From Symbiodinium natans (lineage: Eukaryota > Sar > Dinophyceae > Suessiales > Symbiodiniaceae), in contig CAJNDS010002284.1 in the NCBI GenBank assembly GCA_905221605.1, positions 1 to 64,000 on the forward strand: a DNA stretch of 64,000 nt, in the 5' to 3' direction. Under the pieces are notes generated by a model, which saw only the letters and a list, made by a program, of their open reading frames with translations, ran no database searches and was not told the DNA's origin. Shown here one piece after another: positions 12,351 through 24,742 of the stretch (positions are counted from its first letter, which is position 1; each line of letters opens with the position of its first letter). The position numbers and the translations under genes were made by a program.

Positions 12351-14216
12351 GTGCGGGTCACAGGGGTCTCTCTCTCACTGTAGGGGCAGCAATGACCGCC
12401 TTTAGCTCTTGGTCCGCAACCCGTCTGATGCGTAAGTATCCCTGTAACGTCTATATTGTTACAGACCTCTGGGTGTGCAAGAGATGACCCAAACAAACAG
12501 CAAGCAGGTCAGTTGCAAAAGCCAGGCAACAATACATGCCTTCTGTAACGCGGTATGTCGTGCATGTGGGCGGTGGACATGCTACAAGACGAATGTATTG
12601 GCACGCGGCCATTTCAACACGCCCCCGCTTGCCCTCGGGTTGCTGTGTTCAGCTTCTCTTTAACGCGTCAACATTTCACTGGATACCGGTATACGCGGCG
12701 GCAGTTGACCTTGAGCTTTGGCCTTAAGTTGACCTTCTCAAGACATGGCCAGACAAATGGAACGCGGAGGCCAGTTATTCAAGTACAATAACGGGATGCT
12801 GGATGTTGGGTCCGGCTGAAGTTAAGGGGCTTTCACTTCTGTTGTGCTGTGGTCAGGGTGACTTGCATGCTCTTGCCTGACCAGCGCCAACTCGGGGCAT
12901 AGACTGTGTGCAGGGAGGTCCTAGGAGAAACGGGTGCGCAAGTCTATTTCCCGTAGCACCACGTCATCAGCACTTATAAGGGAAGGTCGCTTTGTTCTCA
13001 AGGCAGCGCTGCTGCGCAAGCCCCAAATCGTTGCAAGCACGGACGGGTGACAAGGCTGTCATGGAGTCAGAGCATCCCCCCAGAGCCACTTTGTCTCCTC
13101 GGGTGACTTTGGCAACGAAAGCCATCAGCTGAGAACAAGAAGTCATGCGAAGGCCCCCGAGGCACATGATGTCTCGACTTTGCCGAGGCCTCATTCTCTG
13201 TGGTACACTTTTGACGTGCTTCGCGCTTCGCGCCGTGCCGTGAAATGTGAGTCTGAACAGAGGGAAAGGGCGCCCTCGGGCTGCAGCCCTTTTTGTCAAG
13301 AGCCCTCGTTTGTGCCTCGCATGACTTCCCAAGATCTGTGTGGTTGAAGCAAAAGTCTCAGCTTAACTTCAGCATCGAGTTGGGGACTTCAGTATGGTGG
13401 GAACATGAGCACACTTGCGCGGCAGGACATGAAAGGTACAAAGGGCGCCGTGAAGACAAACTCACGAACATGAACAGCTGGTCTGTGCCTTCGGTGGTCT
13501 GGCACTTCTGAAGACAGCTTCGGCAAGAGTCGGGGAAGAGAATGGCTCGAACGAACTCGGAGCTTGAAATGAGTGGAGTAGGAACCGAAACAGGAGGAAA
13601 TGCCTTATCAACATCCCAGTGTCCCGTACTCGCCGTACTCGTGCGAAATGTTGAGAGGCTCGGTCTGTAAAAGGCAGCGAAGGCAGCGGGGGTGAAAGTA
13701 GTGCACAGTTCGTTTATGGCGCGCTGACATGGCTGACATGCCAGGTCACGGCGGCGCAAAGGAGACGCCGGAGACGCCACACCCCCCCCGGCCCTCCGCA
13801 GCGTGTTAAGTACAATCATTTTCCACCAAGGTCAAGGCTGGGACACTTTTCGAAGTACCAAAAACAGGATGCTTCACTTCCTGCATTTTGCTGTGCGCCA
13901 AAGCCACTGAAGTCGCCCAATATTCTATGTCATCTTCCCTCCTGTTCAACTGGATGTGGCAGCATCGTAACCAACATAACAGGGTCACCACACCTGGACT
14001 GTGCAGAGATGGATCTCGAAGAGCTGGAGCTCGGACTGACTTGGAACCCAAGTTCGCTTGGGTTTTTTTAGGAAGAGCTGGTTACCAGGGATGCTTCGAA
14101 TCGACCCAGGTCTTTTCCTTTTGGCCCAAGCCACGCAGGTCTTCGACCATCCGGAACAGATCTGACGCGCAAGCCGGGATGTTTGGAGAAACGAGTTGCA
14201 ACGTTGCAAACAATCT

Positions 14217-14218
14217 CC

Positions 14219-14254
<36 letters not shown>

Positions 14255-14265
14255 TTGGGAAGTTT
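14217..14265. repeat. CT microsatellite
   Basis: A nearly uninterrupted (CT)n run with CCC and TTT interruptions. No gene is attached to it on either strand. Confidence 0.95.
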
Positions 14266-14815
14266 CCTTGAAGGAAAGCGGCTTGCGGCACGTCTGCAAA
14301 CTTTCAAGCGCTAGCCGCGAGTGTGCTTGCCCCAGGCCCCAAGCCAACTGAGCCGACCCGAGCCCCGTCCCGAAGGTCCCGAAGTCCCACACGCAGCACT
14401 GAATCCAAGGGCAAGCCACACGCAAAGCCTGCTGAAATTGCGCTCGGCAAACCATTGACTGCCCTAACATACTTCGGAAATCCTTGGACAAGCAGTTTTT
14501 CTTGGTGCACAAGGTATGTACACAGGTTTGTGACTGCGCACGGTGAACTAGGAGCTATGCGGTCTACTGTGGAAGCGCTTAACTTCAGTGTGCTGCGCAA
14601 GCCTCGTGCGGCTCTGCATGAGGGTTGCGCGAGCTAGGGCCATCGTGCAGTTTAAAGTCATGTGTCTTGTCTTGCAGACCTGCAAGTTGCTGTCTAGAAG
14701 CCCCACGCCCGGGTTCAGGGGTAAGCAGGCCTTAAGGATATGGGCAAGTAGAGAGAAAAAGGAGCAGCAAGGACCAGCCAACAAACACTGTGGCACAAAC
14801 ACGCACACAATGCGA

Positions 14816-14843
14816 GGAACGAGGCGTCAGGAACGAGGCGTCA
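14816..14843. repeat. 14-bp direct tandem duplication
   Basis: GGAACGAGGCGTCA occurs twice back to back (14816-14829 and 14830-14843). Confidence 0.93.
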
Positions 14844-16128
14844 GGAGACTTTGTCTTGACTAGCATCCTCAATTTAAATAGCCACCCAAGTGCAGGGTCG
14901 GAAGCGAGAGTGGAGGGGTGGGGGTATTTGTCGGAACACACAGCACTACACAGCAGTCAGAGTCAGTCATGCCTCGGGTTCTGCGAAGGGGCAGGCGTCA
15001 CTGGAGAGACGCTGCAGCAACCGGTCTGTTCCGAAACCTTCAAAACCTGTAGGGAGTGTAGGACCGGTAGGCCTGAGTGCCTCAAAGCCTGCCGACGGCC
15101 GCTCTCGACATTTGGATGCGTTGCGGCCGAAACACAGTGTCTTACATAGTCTTATGCTTGGAGAGGGTTGAACTCGCATGCCAGGCTTCGATGTCTGATC
15201 AGTTCGTCTGAAGCACAGACGCACCAGGGCTGAATCAGAAGGATGGTCCTTTGCGTGCGCGTTGGTCACCCTACAGGCTAAATTCGCCCCGCCCAACCTG
15301 GCCCTCAACGGGCCTAAGGCCCGAATCCTTCTGCCCAATCCGATGATGTACACCAGGTTGTCACCGTGGCGCGGGCCAGAAGTCAGCAGCCGCAACACCT
15401 CGACGCGGCGTCGACGCGGCCCTCCGCCGTGACGTTGTAGATCAACGCGTCCACATCCTCGTCACGTGCGTTGACTCGCCCAGACGCGAGAACGTTCTGC
15501 ACCTCCTCAACGCTCCCCTGAGATACGGCCCCTAAACTGGGCAAAAAGAGTTCACGGCACAGGCATGAAGCAGAGAGGCGACATCAGAGCCTCTGCCAGG
15601 TGTGGGCGTCAGGAGCTGGTGCTTGCTTGTTTTCTTCATCGCGGGCCAGCGAAGAGCGTGCATCATGCTGCTGCGCCCACATTCCAGTGCCAGGCACACT
15701 GATCTTACACACTCTTTCGAAAAGAAACTACTGCGGGCAACGCGGAAGCAACACTTAGACCGGGCAAGGGGAGAAGCCACATACCCTGCCCTTTCGTACT
15801 AAGTCCTCTGACCTTCTGCTTCGTCTAACCTTGCAACTGGGCAAAAGCATTCTCCATGGCTTGGTCTTCCAGCTCTGGGGAACGTGAACTTTTTCCTTGG
15901 GCTGAAGTTCACGGGGCCCAGTTCCCCGGCGAGTTCGTGGAATGGGTGCTTGTTGCCCGTCAGACAGTTACCTCCATCCGTTACCCTGAACGTCTTTTCG
16001 GGCGAGAGGCACGCTTGCAGGCTGCAGTTCTCTTATATGGGACCATTGAGTCGGTAATAACATGTGCTGGGAGGTCGGGTAGGCTGGTAGGGCTGAGCGG
16101 AGAACAAGGCTTGCTTGTGCAAGGAACA

Positions 16129-16146
16129 GGAGAAGTCGGAGAAGTC
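16129..16146. repeat. 9-bp tandem duplication
   Basis: GGAGAAGTC twice. Confidence 0.9.
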
Positions 16147-16336
16147 GCGAACAGGCGGAGGCTGAGTTGGAAACGGGCCCTTCACCTTGAAGTCATCTCT
16201 CAGCATGCTTGTGTACCCTTCTCCCATGCAATCATTTCCTTGGTGAGCATTTCAAAGCCAATGAAATCTTTTTGAACGCACATGCTATTTCGCATTCATT
16301 CTCCAGGAAGTGGTGCCCCATTGTTGCTTGACTCAG

Positions 16337-16354
16337 GCTGTCCCTGCTGTCCCT
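16337..16354. repeat. 9-bp tandem duplication
   Basis: GCTGTCCCT twice, followed by GCTCCC. Confidence 0.9.
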
Positions 16355-19300
16355 GCTCCCGACTCTGGCTTCCGCCCTACGCTGCCCTACCTCCTGGCAC
16401 GCAGACGCCCAAGCTAACGCATCTGCCACCAACTCGACTAGCACTCAGTTTAATTATGGAAGGCCTGGCAACCGTGCTCAGAAAGCTGGAAAGTTGAGAA
16501 GGCTCAGCTCTTGATCATGGGGGATGAAGTCATCTGTGTCAGATGTGCCATAGACATAGTAGTTTAACTCATGGCAATGCAAGCAACATGCAGCATGCTG
16601 CCTAGCGACTTGGATATGATGGCGGATCATGCCACGTCCTCTGTAGAGCTGGGGCCACAAGCGCCAGGAGCACCAATCGAGCCCTTTTGAATCACAAGGC
16701 CTGAGCTGAGGGTTATTTCATTGAGACGTCTCGGCCTCGGGATGTTTCTTTACGCACACATCAGAACTTGTGCATTAGGGTCACGTCACATGTCAGTCTT
16801 CACAGTGTGTGCGAGTGCTGGGAAACTGTGTTCAACTTTGCCTCCTGGCTTTGGCCACGTGTGCGGGACTCAGTGGCCCCCACGCAAGTCCAATGAGGAG
16901 TGAGGTTCAAGCGCAAGTGCGTGTGCTGTGCAAAAAGGCTTGTCTTGGCCTTCTTTTGTCAGCCTTAGACTTTTTACCCAAAGCACAAGCTGCAACATGC
17001 ACTCCTTCGAGCCCCATGCACACCACGCACTCCTTCGAGCCCCTGATTAAGCAAATGCCAGCAAGAGGTCATGGCAGAAGTCATGGAAAGAGAGCAGCAT
17101 TTCGGGATGCTTGCCAAAGCAAAGATGAACGGTTCCAGACAAGATGGCAACGTGATGCCAGTCGTGATGCCTTGTGGGGGAGGCACTGGCAGCCTTTACA
17201 GCTTGGCTTCTCATCCTACGCTGCTCAAGGCTTGCGTTTTGATCTCAGATCAGTGCCCTATCGTGTCAGGTACATGCTAGCTCAGCCCTCAAAAGTCCGC
17301 GGATCGAAGAGGCAGAGCGCGACTTTCTTTTCGTGTGCTACGAGCAAAGCTTTGCGGTGATTTGCGCGCATTTGTGGTGAGCAGAGAGCCCAAGATACGT
17401 CAAGACGTGAGACCTCATCGCTATGTGCAGAAGTTTAGGGCTGCATGTCGGAGGTGCTTCAGTGCCTGATCATCTTTATCACCTTCTGCCAAGCTGCAGG
17501 ACATGCACCTCCAGTTTTGTCTCCATCATTTTAGGACTTCTCACAGTTTTTTCCCTCTCTGATCCATACTCATTGCCCAGCCTTCATCGCAGCGTGCTTC
17601 AGACCCGACTTCTGAGCTACCTTAAGGGATTTGTCGCGAAGACATCTTGCAAAAAACCACAGGAATCGAAACGCTGCTTGCCTCCCCTGTGAAATAAGCC
17701 TCTGACTTAGCCTTTAGCTTGTTGGTTTTACACACCGTAGTCTACAAGCCTACAAGTGAAGTACGTGGGGACGATCCCAGAGTCACAGAGGCTGTCAAGC
17801 TTCAGCTTAGTTCAGAATTCACTTAAAAAATGCCTGGGGGGGCCTTGTAACGAAAAAGGGGTAAAGGGGGGTGGATGTTGCATTTGGATGTTTTGCGCAT
17901 GATGTGTTGCAGGCTGATGCAGGTATCGGGGAGAGGCCAGGGAAAGGCCCAGGGAGCGGTGCGCTTCGCCCTCGCGCAAAATTCACGGGACACGCTCCCG
18001 TGCCGGTCTCAGCTCTCGACAGCACGGAAGTCCCAGCACTGGCACACGCAACGACTTGTTGTCAGAGGCTTCAAAGAGCCCCATGGCGACCTGTGAGCGC
18101 AATCTTCATGATGCCTGCTTCTTGCCCCTTAAGGTCTTTTTTTCTTCTACCTTGACATCTCACAAGGGCGCCGCGCCGCACTTTCAGGCTCCGTCAGGGC
18201 TGGACACGCTGTTCTTGTGGCCACTGAGCAGCTTCAGGCTTTCGCGCCGTTCTTAGCTTTGTGTTTTATCTCCCTGCGTTGGTAAACCCCACAAGGACAC
18301 ATCCTCGCAAACACCCCACATGCGCTGCAAGGTTCGCAGAGAAACGCCAAAGCCCAAGTCTTTCCGTCTGCCTAGTGATGAGAGCACGTGCAGTAACACA
18401 GAAGACGAGCGGAGGGTTTTCACTGATGCCGAAAGGCTCTATGTTTTGCGGATGCAGTGTGCACAGGGCCAGTTTCGTGGGCAGTGGCCGACCCCATCTG
18501 CAACATTAAGGCAGTCATGCTAGGAAAGGCGGAGATGAATACGCTGTTGTGACATATAATACCCTGCCCAACGCAATTCAGGCTCTGCTGCCCGTGTCCG
18601 TTGATGTCTTAGGTGTGGCTCACGTGAGTCGCTGCCGATGGGGTGTCATGCCCTGCGGAGAGCCGACACAGACTCCGAAAGAGCACAAAGTTTCATGCTT
18701 TTGAATGCTGTGTCAAGATGTTCTAGAAAGGCACTGCAAGCTCTAATGCATGGCTGAATCTGGCTCGTGAATCACTGCGACCTGCCGATTCTCAGTATAG
18801 CTTCTGATGGCTCACCCGTTATCAGCATCACCCTGCACCACTGGTGCTGAAACGACTCAAGCTCTGCTCAGGTCCGAGCGGAGCTTTGAAGGCAAGAAGT
18901 GCCTCGTCTCGATCTTGCTTGGCTTAGGGTGTATGTACTCTCGAGGGCATTTGCAACATGGATGCTCCAAGCTACCCTTGCAAATCCTGCAATGATGAAG
19001 ATGACGCAAGCATTGGCTATAGTTTGCTTTGGGATTTGCTCACGTTGGAAAAAAAACTTCGAAGGCAAGGCGTCCACGCGGGCCATCATTGGCTGTGACA
19101 AGCCGGCCTGACGCCCTGCGTGCTTTGCGTTCTTCCGCACCCTATTGAGCTTAGGTCCCGCGCAGCAACTGAACGTCTTCGTGTGTAAGTGGCCGAAGAA
19201 GAGACAAAAGACTCATACCCCGTGGGCCTTCAATGTCTCATTGCTAGGAGCTGCTAGGGGTTCGAGAAACCCTCAGAAGGGAAAGCCGAAAAAATCTGCT

Positions 19301-22300
19301 TTTGGGAGCACATCGAAGCTTTTCTGGTGCTTCAGTGCACTGGTCAAGCTTCACAGCTCAGAGTGCTCAGAGTGGTAGCGCATTCAGCTCAAGTCCTGTT
19401 GCACAGTCTGGGCTTTGTTAACCCGCTGCGCAGAAATGAGATGTGGTACGGCGTAGGGTTGTGTCTTCGCAACTCCAACACGAGGATGGGTTCTTTGCAA
19501 GCTTCGCACCGGCGTTGGTGGTAAGGGAACCCAGGCAGGGAGACTTGACTGACCAAGGCAGGCAGATGGGACTTGCTGAGGAGGCCTGAATCTCAGCTAC
19601 CACACACAAGCATGCGCGTATACGTGCAATGCCGGAATCACATGGTGTATACACCTGTCAAAACGTATCCCGGTGGTATCATTTGCTTGTTCTGACACGT
19701 TTAAGCTTTGTAAGAGGAAAGCGGGCAACTCAAATTTGCACTTCAAGGGCACTGTTGCGATGCTGGAAACCCTCTTATATCTCGTCTTAGCTTCGAGTCG
19801 TGCTGGAAACTCACGTGTTGCCGTGATGATCGTTACAGCCTGCCCATTACTTGGGGCAGCTCCTTACATGATTCGATGAACAGGGGATACTCTGCGTCCA
19901 GCCCAGACACTGGACAACTTGGCCTACATGCTGCACAGGAAAGAGACTGCCCACAAACACAGGTGTATGCTTGCCGAATGTGAACAGCTCTCGTAGATGC
20001 AGCTGCATCACGTAGTTGGAAAACCAGCGCACAGCAATTCCGGAGCTTGCTTTGCAAAACTGCCGCTTCACTTTGGCTGCTTTGCACGCTCCAAGTTGCC
20101 CCTGCAACGATGAAGAAAGCTGTGGCTAACGCATTGCCAACAGATAATGCCGAGATGTCCAAGGTTTATCCGTCGTCTGATGCAGGCGAGAAAAGCCTTG
20201 CCGACAGTGTGTTTGCTTGCAGGTGTCATTTCGCAGCTCCAAATGACTCTCAATAATTTTAGTCCATGACCGCTGTCGTTGACGTCCGTAAATTTGGCCG
20301 CTGCTATACATGCAACTCTGGACAAGACAGGCTAAAGCAGATGCAGGAAAGCACCTTAGAGAGCAGCATCCGATCCGTCCATAGCTTTCTGGGGTATGAA
20401 AATGTCTGAACACACCCTGAACATCTTGGGCAGAATAAAGTGTGCTGCCAGCACTTGCTCCAGGAGCCTTGGCTTTTTTGTGATTTTCATCTTTAAACCG
20501 CGATTCGCTACCCTTCCACGCTGCACGACCTGCGCGCCTCCCACTAATTGCCGGACGTACAAGTAGCAACAGGCAATTCTAGGAAGACATGTCCCACATT
20601 TACGACACATCTAGTGCCTGAAGGAGATGATATCTGCTTGGCAGAACAGCTATGGGTCGGGTCGGCTTGGGGTCCCTCTTGATCAACGGGCAGAGGGTGG
20701 CAGCGGAATGCTGGGGAGAAGGACTCGAGTCCATCTTGATACCGCCGGTGACCTGCCCAGGTTTTCTTGTGGCTTGGGCTGTTCAGGGCCCATGGGTTGC
20801 ATGCTTTGCCACGGCTGGGGGACTTGGGCCCAAAAACTTTCTAAATCTTCCCAGAAACCCTCGACTTCATTAGACCAATCGAAGCCTCGGGCCTTGTCAG
20901 CATCCACAGTCGCGAAGCATAAGAGGTCATGGCAGGAGAGGGTTAATTTCAGAGAAGGTTTGGAGTTGGGGTGATGTGACAGAGGGGCGAAATAGGCTCA
21001 GTCGCAGTCCCGCTGATGCTCCCTGTCTCTGGGAATAGTGGCATGTCAGCAACAAACACAACCACAACGGTATTGATACAATCTCTTGTCGCAAGTACCC
21101 TCATGGTTTCGAAATTACGGGAGGTTGGGCGTCGCGCAAGGTCGCGTCGCTAGTTCCGCTAGTTCGGGGTGATGCCGTTGGTGGACTGTTGGTGGAGTCG
21201 AGGACATCCCGATACAATCTGTTTTGACATCATCCAATGCCCAGAGGGTAGTGCACGAACCGCAAACAGGGCGCAGCTTCTTCTGAGGGCAGCGCCAACA
21301 ACTGAGGTACAGCACGGCTCGACAGCAGTTTCAACGAGAGCAGAACAGCGCAGGCCAGTCGATCAATGCGTAGAAGAATGCCAGAGACAGTGCTGTAAGA
21401 GCTAGACCCCAGGGAGGCAAAACGCCCTGAAAGGGCCAAACTTGCACAGAGCATCACCTGCGTACCTCTCCATACAAGGGACGAAGTCGCAGTAGAAACA
21501 GGTGGGGAAGCCGAGTCGATTCGCCATAGAGTGCCGCTAAGACTCCAAAGAGTCATAGATTCCAACTTGCCCCAATGAGCCGCTGCGCCAGCAAGGCTTG
21601 AATGCCCGTCTTGCGCAAATACAACACTGCTTGTCCAGCCCATTCCCAGACTCTCCAGGCTCTGAGGCTTTCACCAAAGACATGGAGGCAGTGTGAGGTT
21701 TAGGGGAATCTTCGGAATCTGCATGCCTTGAACGATGCCCCAAGCGACGCTGCTGCCTCGAACGGCTGCAACACTTTCCCATCGCAGTGCATCATGCAAA
21801 TGCCTGCAACCTTCTTGTTGCGCTGTCACCTCGGCCCCAAGCAGGCCGCTGTCTGTGAAGCCCCTCCTGTCGGCGATGGAATTGCCAGTGTCCACACGTG
21901 TACGTGCACTGAAACCAAGGTGGTGGCAAGCACAACATTGCTTGGCACCGGCAACAGGCAGATGTTGTGAGTGGCTGCGGGTTACGCGGTGCCAAGCTTC
22001 CAGCTATGCCCTGAGCGAGGCAAGCGAGCATCCACGCGAACCCCTGCTCCTGAAAGCTGCACTATATGTCATTGCTGCACAGTACTTCTGACGATAGGTT
22101 AGGGGACGTAGTTAACTCACATCACAGGGTTCGAAGTCACATCTGCCACAGGTACTTGTGCTGAGGAGAGAAGTCACATCAGGCGATGTGAGCTGCACAA
22201 CTTAAACACCCGATACACAAGTACACACGTGCACGCGAGTATTGTGGCTGACTATGAGAAAACATGAACGCATCAGGCTCCACGCGCAGGCAGATGCAAG

Positions 22301-22776
22301 ACTTCACGCATACAAGTCCTTGGTCGACATACGCCAGTGGTTGAGGCCCATCCCCATGAATAGGCGCTCCCAGGATAACTAGGAAAATGGATGCCTTATG
22401 GCCCCACATTCAGGCATGGAAGCTTCTTCCTGTGGCCAATCCCCATGCACAGAGCCTCATGTACACAACCGAGACAGCAGGTTGCATAAGCTTGTGTGGC
22501 GGGACCTTCGCCCCAAGCGAATTCAGATGCGACTTAACCGAACCTCTCTCGCCTGGTACCTTCCTGGCCATCCCACAAACAGACTAGGTCGTGGCCATCA
22601 AGATTGCCGCAGCCAGCACAGGACATTGGAAACCTCCATGTTGAGATCCATTGAAACCTGAGGACCCATGCTTCCGGCTGCCTTGGGGCTCTCTTGACAG
22701 ATTCCAAAACCTATCTGGCCGTGTCTTCGAGAGATTTCATACACTACACGTCGCTGATTTGGGGGCTCAGCGGCGG

Positions 22777-22803
22777 GTAACCGTCGTAACCGAGGGTAAC
22801 CCC
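22777..22803. repeat. 9-bp tandem repeat, degenerate
   Basis: GTAACCGTC, GTAACCGAG, then a one-base-shifted GTAACCCC. Confidence 0.75.
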
Positions 22804-23122
22804 AGGCCGCCAGAGACAGGGGGACATGGCGACTTGACTTCGCCGCCAGCAACTCTCCAGTTCTCAGAACCAGCATGAACCAGAGGCCGCAAGATGACGA
22901 TTCCAGACATGCCACTGCTCCCACTACTTGCTCCCTCCTCGGTTTTGCTCTTAAGAGGGAGTGCTTCGCAGGCTTCCCAGGCCTTCGTATAACCGAGTAC
23001 AACCTTCATGCCGAGACCCCTTCATATACTCCCCAACCCTTCGTCGCAGGCTTCGCGTTGCTGCTTCCGTCTTCGTGTACCCTTCGTGTGATCCAATTCG
23101 TGCTGCCCTTGAGGGTGTTGAC

Positions 23123-23140
23123 TTTGCCGGGTTTGCCGGG
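23123..23140. repeat. 9-bp tandem duplication
   Basis: TTTGCCGGG twice. Confidence 0.9.
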
Positions 23141-24147
23141 TCGCCGAAACGGCTCCGCATGTCACGTCCCGCAGACCTTTCTCAATTGCGCATATTGGGC
23201 GCCGGGGGCGAAAGGGGGCGAAACAAACCTCAAGGCCTCAAGGCATTTTAACAAACCGCAAGGCATTTTGCTAGTATCGGTGGCAGTGCCTGTGCAGCAG
23301 AGGGCTCTTACGCGCACCCCCTCCTCTCAGAATGCCAGAGACCGTCGCCTTTCCCCTGTCAGAGCATGGTGTTTTTGGATGGGCCTCCAGGGGGGGATCA
23401 CTGTCCGTCCTATTTCGGGGTTGGTTCTGATTCCATGACAGTGGCACACTGATTGCCATGTGGCAGGGAAGGTGGCTCGTCTTGTGGGGTCCGGCGACTC
23501 TTTCGGGACAGTACTGTTCGGCGGCAAGTGTTTGAGTCAGAGATACAAGAACAACCCGTACTGACAGATCGTGCTGAATACAGGACCCCGACATCCAGAT
23601 GTGTCCCGACCTCTTTCTCCTCCCGGCCAAGCAGGCGAAGCACAGGTAGAATCGGGTAGAACAGTAGAGGTCAGAAAAAGGAGCTTCGGACCTCTCGTGC
23701 AATCACACTTTTAAGAGGAAAGGCGGGTGAATAGGTTGGGGCTGGGTCCTTTTGCTTGCGAGTTCTGTGCATCTACTGCAGACCTCTCCTCCCCTGTTGC
23801 CCCCGCGAAAGGCTGAGGCAAGCAGTGAACATGTTTTCAACCAGATGATGTCTTAGCTGCCTGCGCCTACCTGGGCGGATTGCTACTTGCAAACAGGTGG
23901 ATGGCCCCCGGAAAGGCAAAACGCGCGATTTAATGTGAGTTCATCACCCGGACACGGCTTATGTGGAAACCAGTGCGCCAAGTATGCCACGCACACCGGA
24001 GCCCTCCAGGACAGGACCATCGTGCTCCTTGACCCACCTATTCCTTTCCCCTCAGTTGCTAAACTCCCAGGAATAGACCACAAAGATCAACACGCGGTCA
24101 GGGTGCGTGTGTGATGTCTTTGCTGAAGGAGATCAGCCTGCAGGTGT

Positions 24148-24172
24148 CCTTAAAGTCGAGGGGACTTTAAGG
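24148..24172. repeat. Perfect hairpin, 10-bp stem, 5-nt loop
   Basis: CCTTAAAGTC, loop GAGGG, then GACTTTAAGG: a perfect inverted repeat. No gene lies next to it, so a role as terminator or regulatory element cannot be assigned. Confidence 0.85.
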
Positions 24173-24672
24173 CCCCTTGTGCATACCCATGTCCTGTATA
24201 ACGCAAAGCCATCTTCGTTTCGTTATGCTCAAGGAGTTGAGGGGAACGTTTGAGTTCCTTGAGTAGGGAGTGCTTCATGAGGTTCTCGGAGTCATGGCTG
24301 GGGGCTTCGTTTCGGGACCAAACGGGTCAAATGACATGGGTCATCCTGCGTGAACTGTCGCACTGAATACGGCCAAGTTGTCGCTTAAGTGCATCTTGCG
24401 AATCTTGTGAACTGCGTGGTTGATCAGGGCTTCGAACGGTACCTCCTTCCCCCCTCCATGCCTGTCGCATATATGAGACCTTGTAGAACACAACTCGTAG
24501 TTCAAGGGTGGGATCTTCTCAAACAACTGTACGCCTGAAGCCCTCAACTCACCTGCGGAGGTGATCTTGAAGGACAAAACATACTTGGAGGTTCATGGGT
24601 AGTTGGACATATATATGTATACACACGGAGATATACCTTCATGTCATATGTCACCACACAGGGAGGCGCAAT

Positions 24673-24742
24673 GATGGCGGCACCGATGGCGGCACCGAGG
24701 ACGGCAACACGGTGCCACCATGGGAGGTGGCACAGGTGGCAC
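24673..24742. repeat. 12-bp and 9-bp tandem duplications
   Basis: GATGGCGGCACC occurs twice at 24673-24696. AGGTGGCAC occurs twice at 24725-24742. Confidence 0.9.

Noticed and set aside
18960-20160. Weak similarity between segments at 18965-19020 and 20085-20150 (GCTCCAAG ... TGCAA ... GATGAAGA)
   Set aside because: The match is short and gapped and does not extend; not enough to call a repeat.
22875-23438. A 187-codon + strand open frame
   Set aside because: No recognisable protein features; it overlaps a comparable frame on the minus strand.
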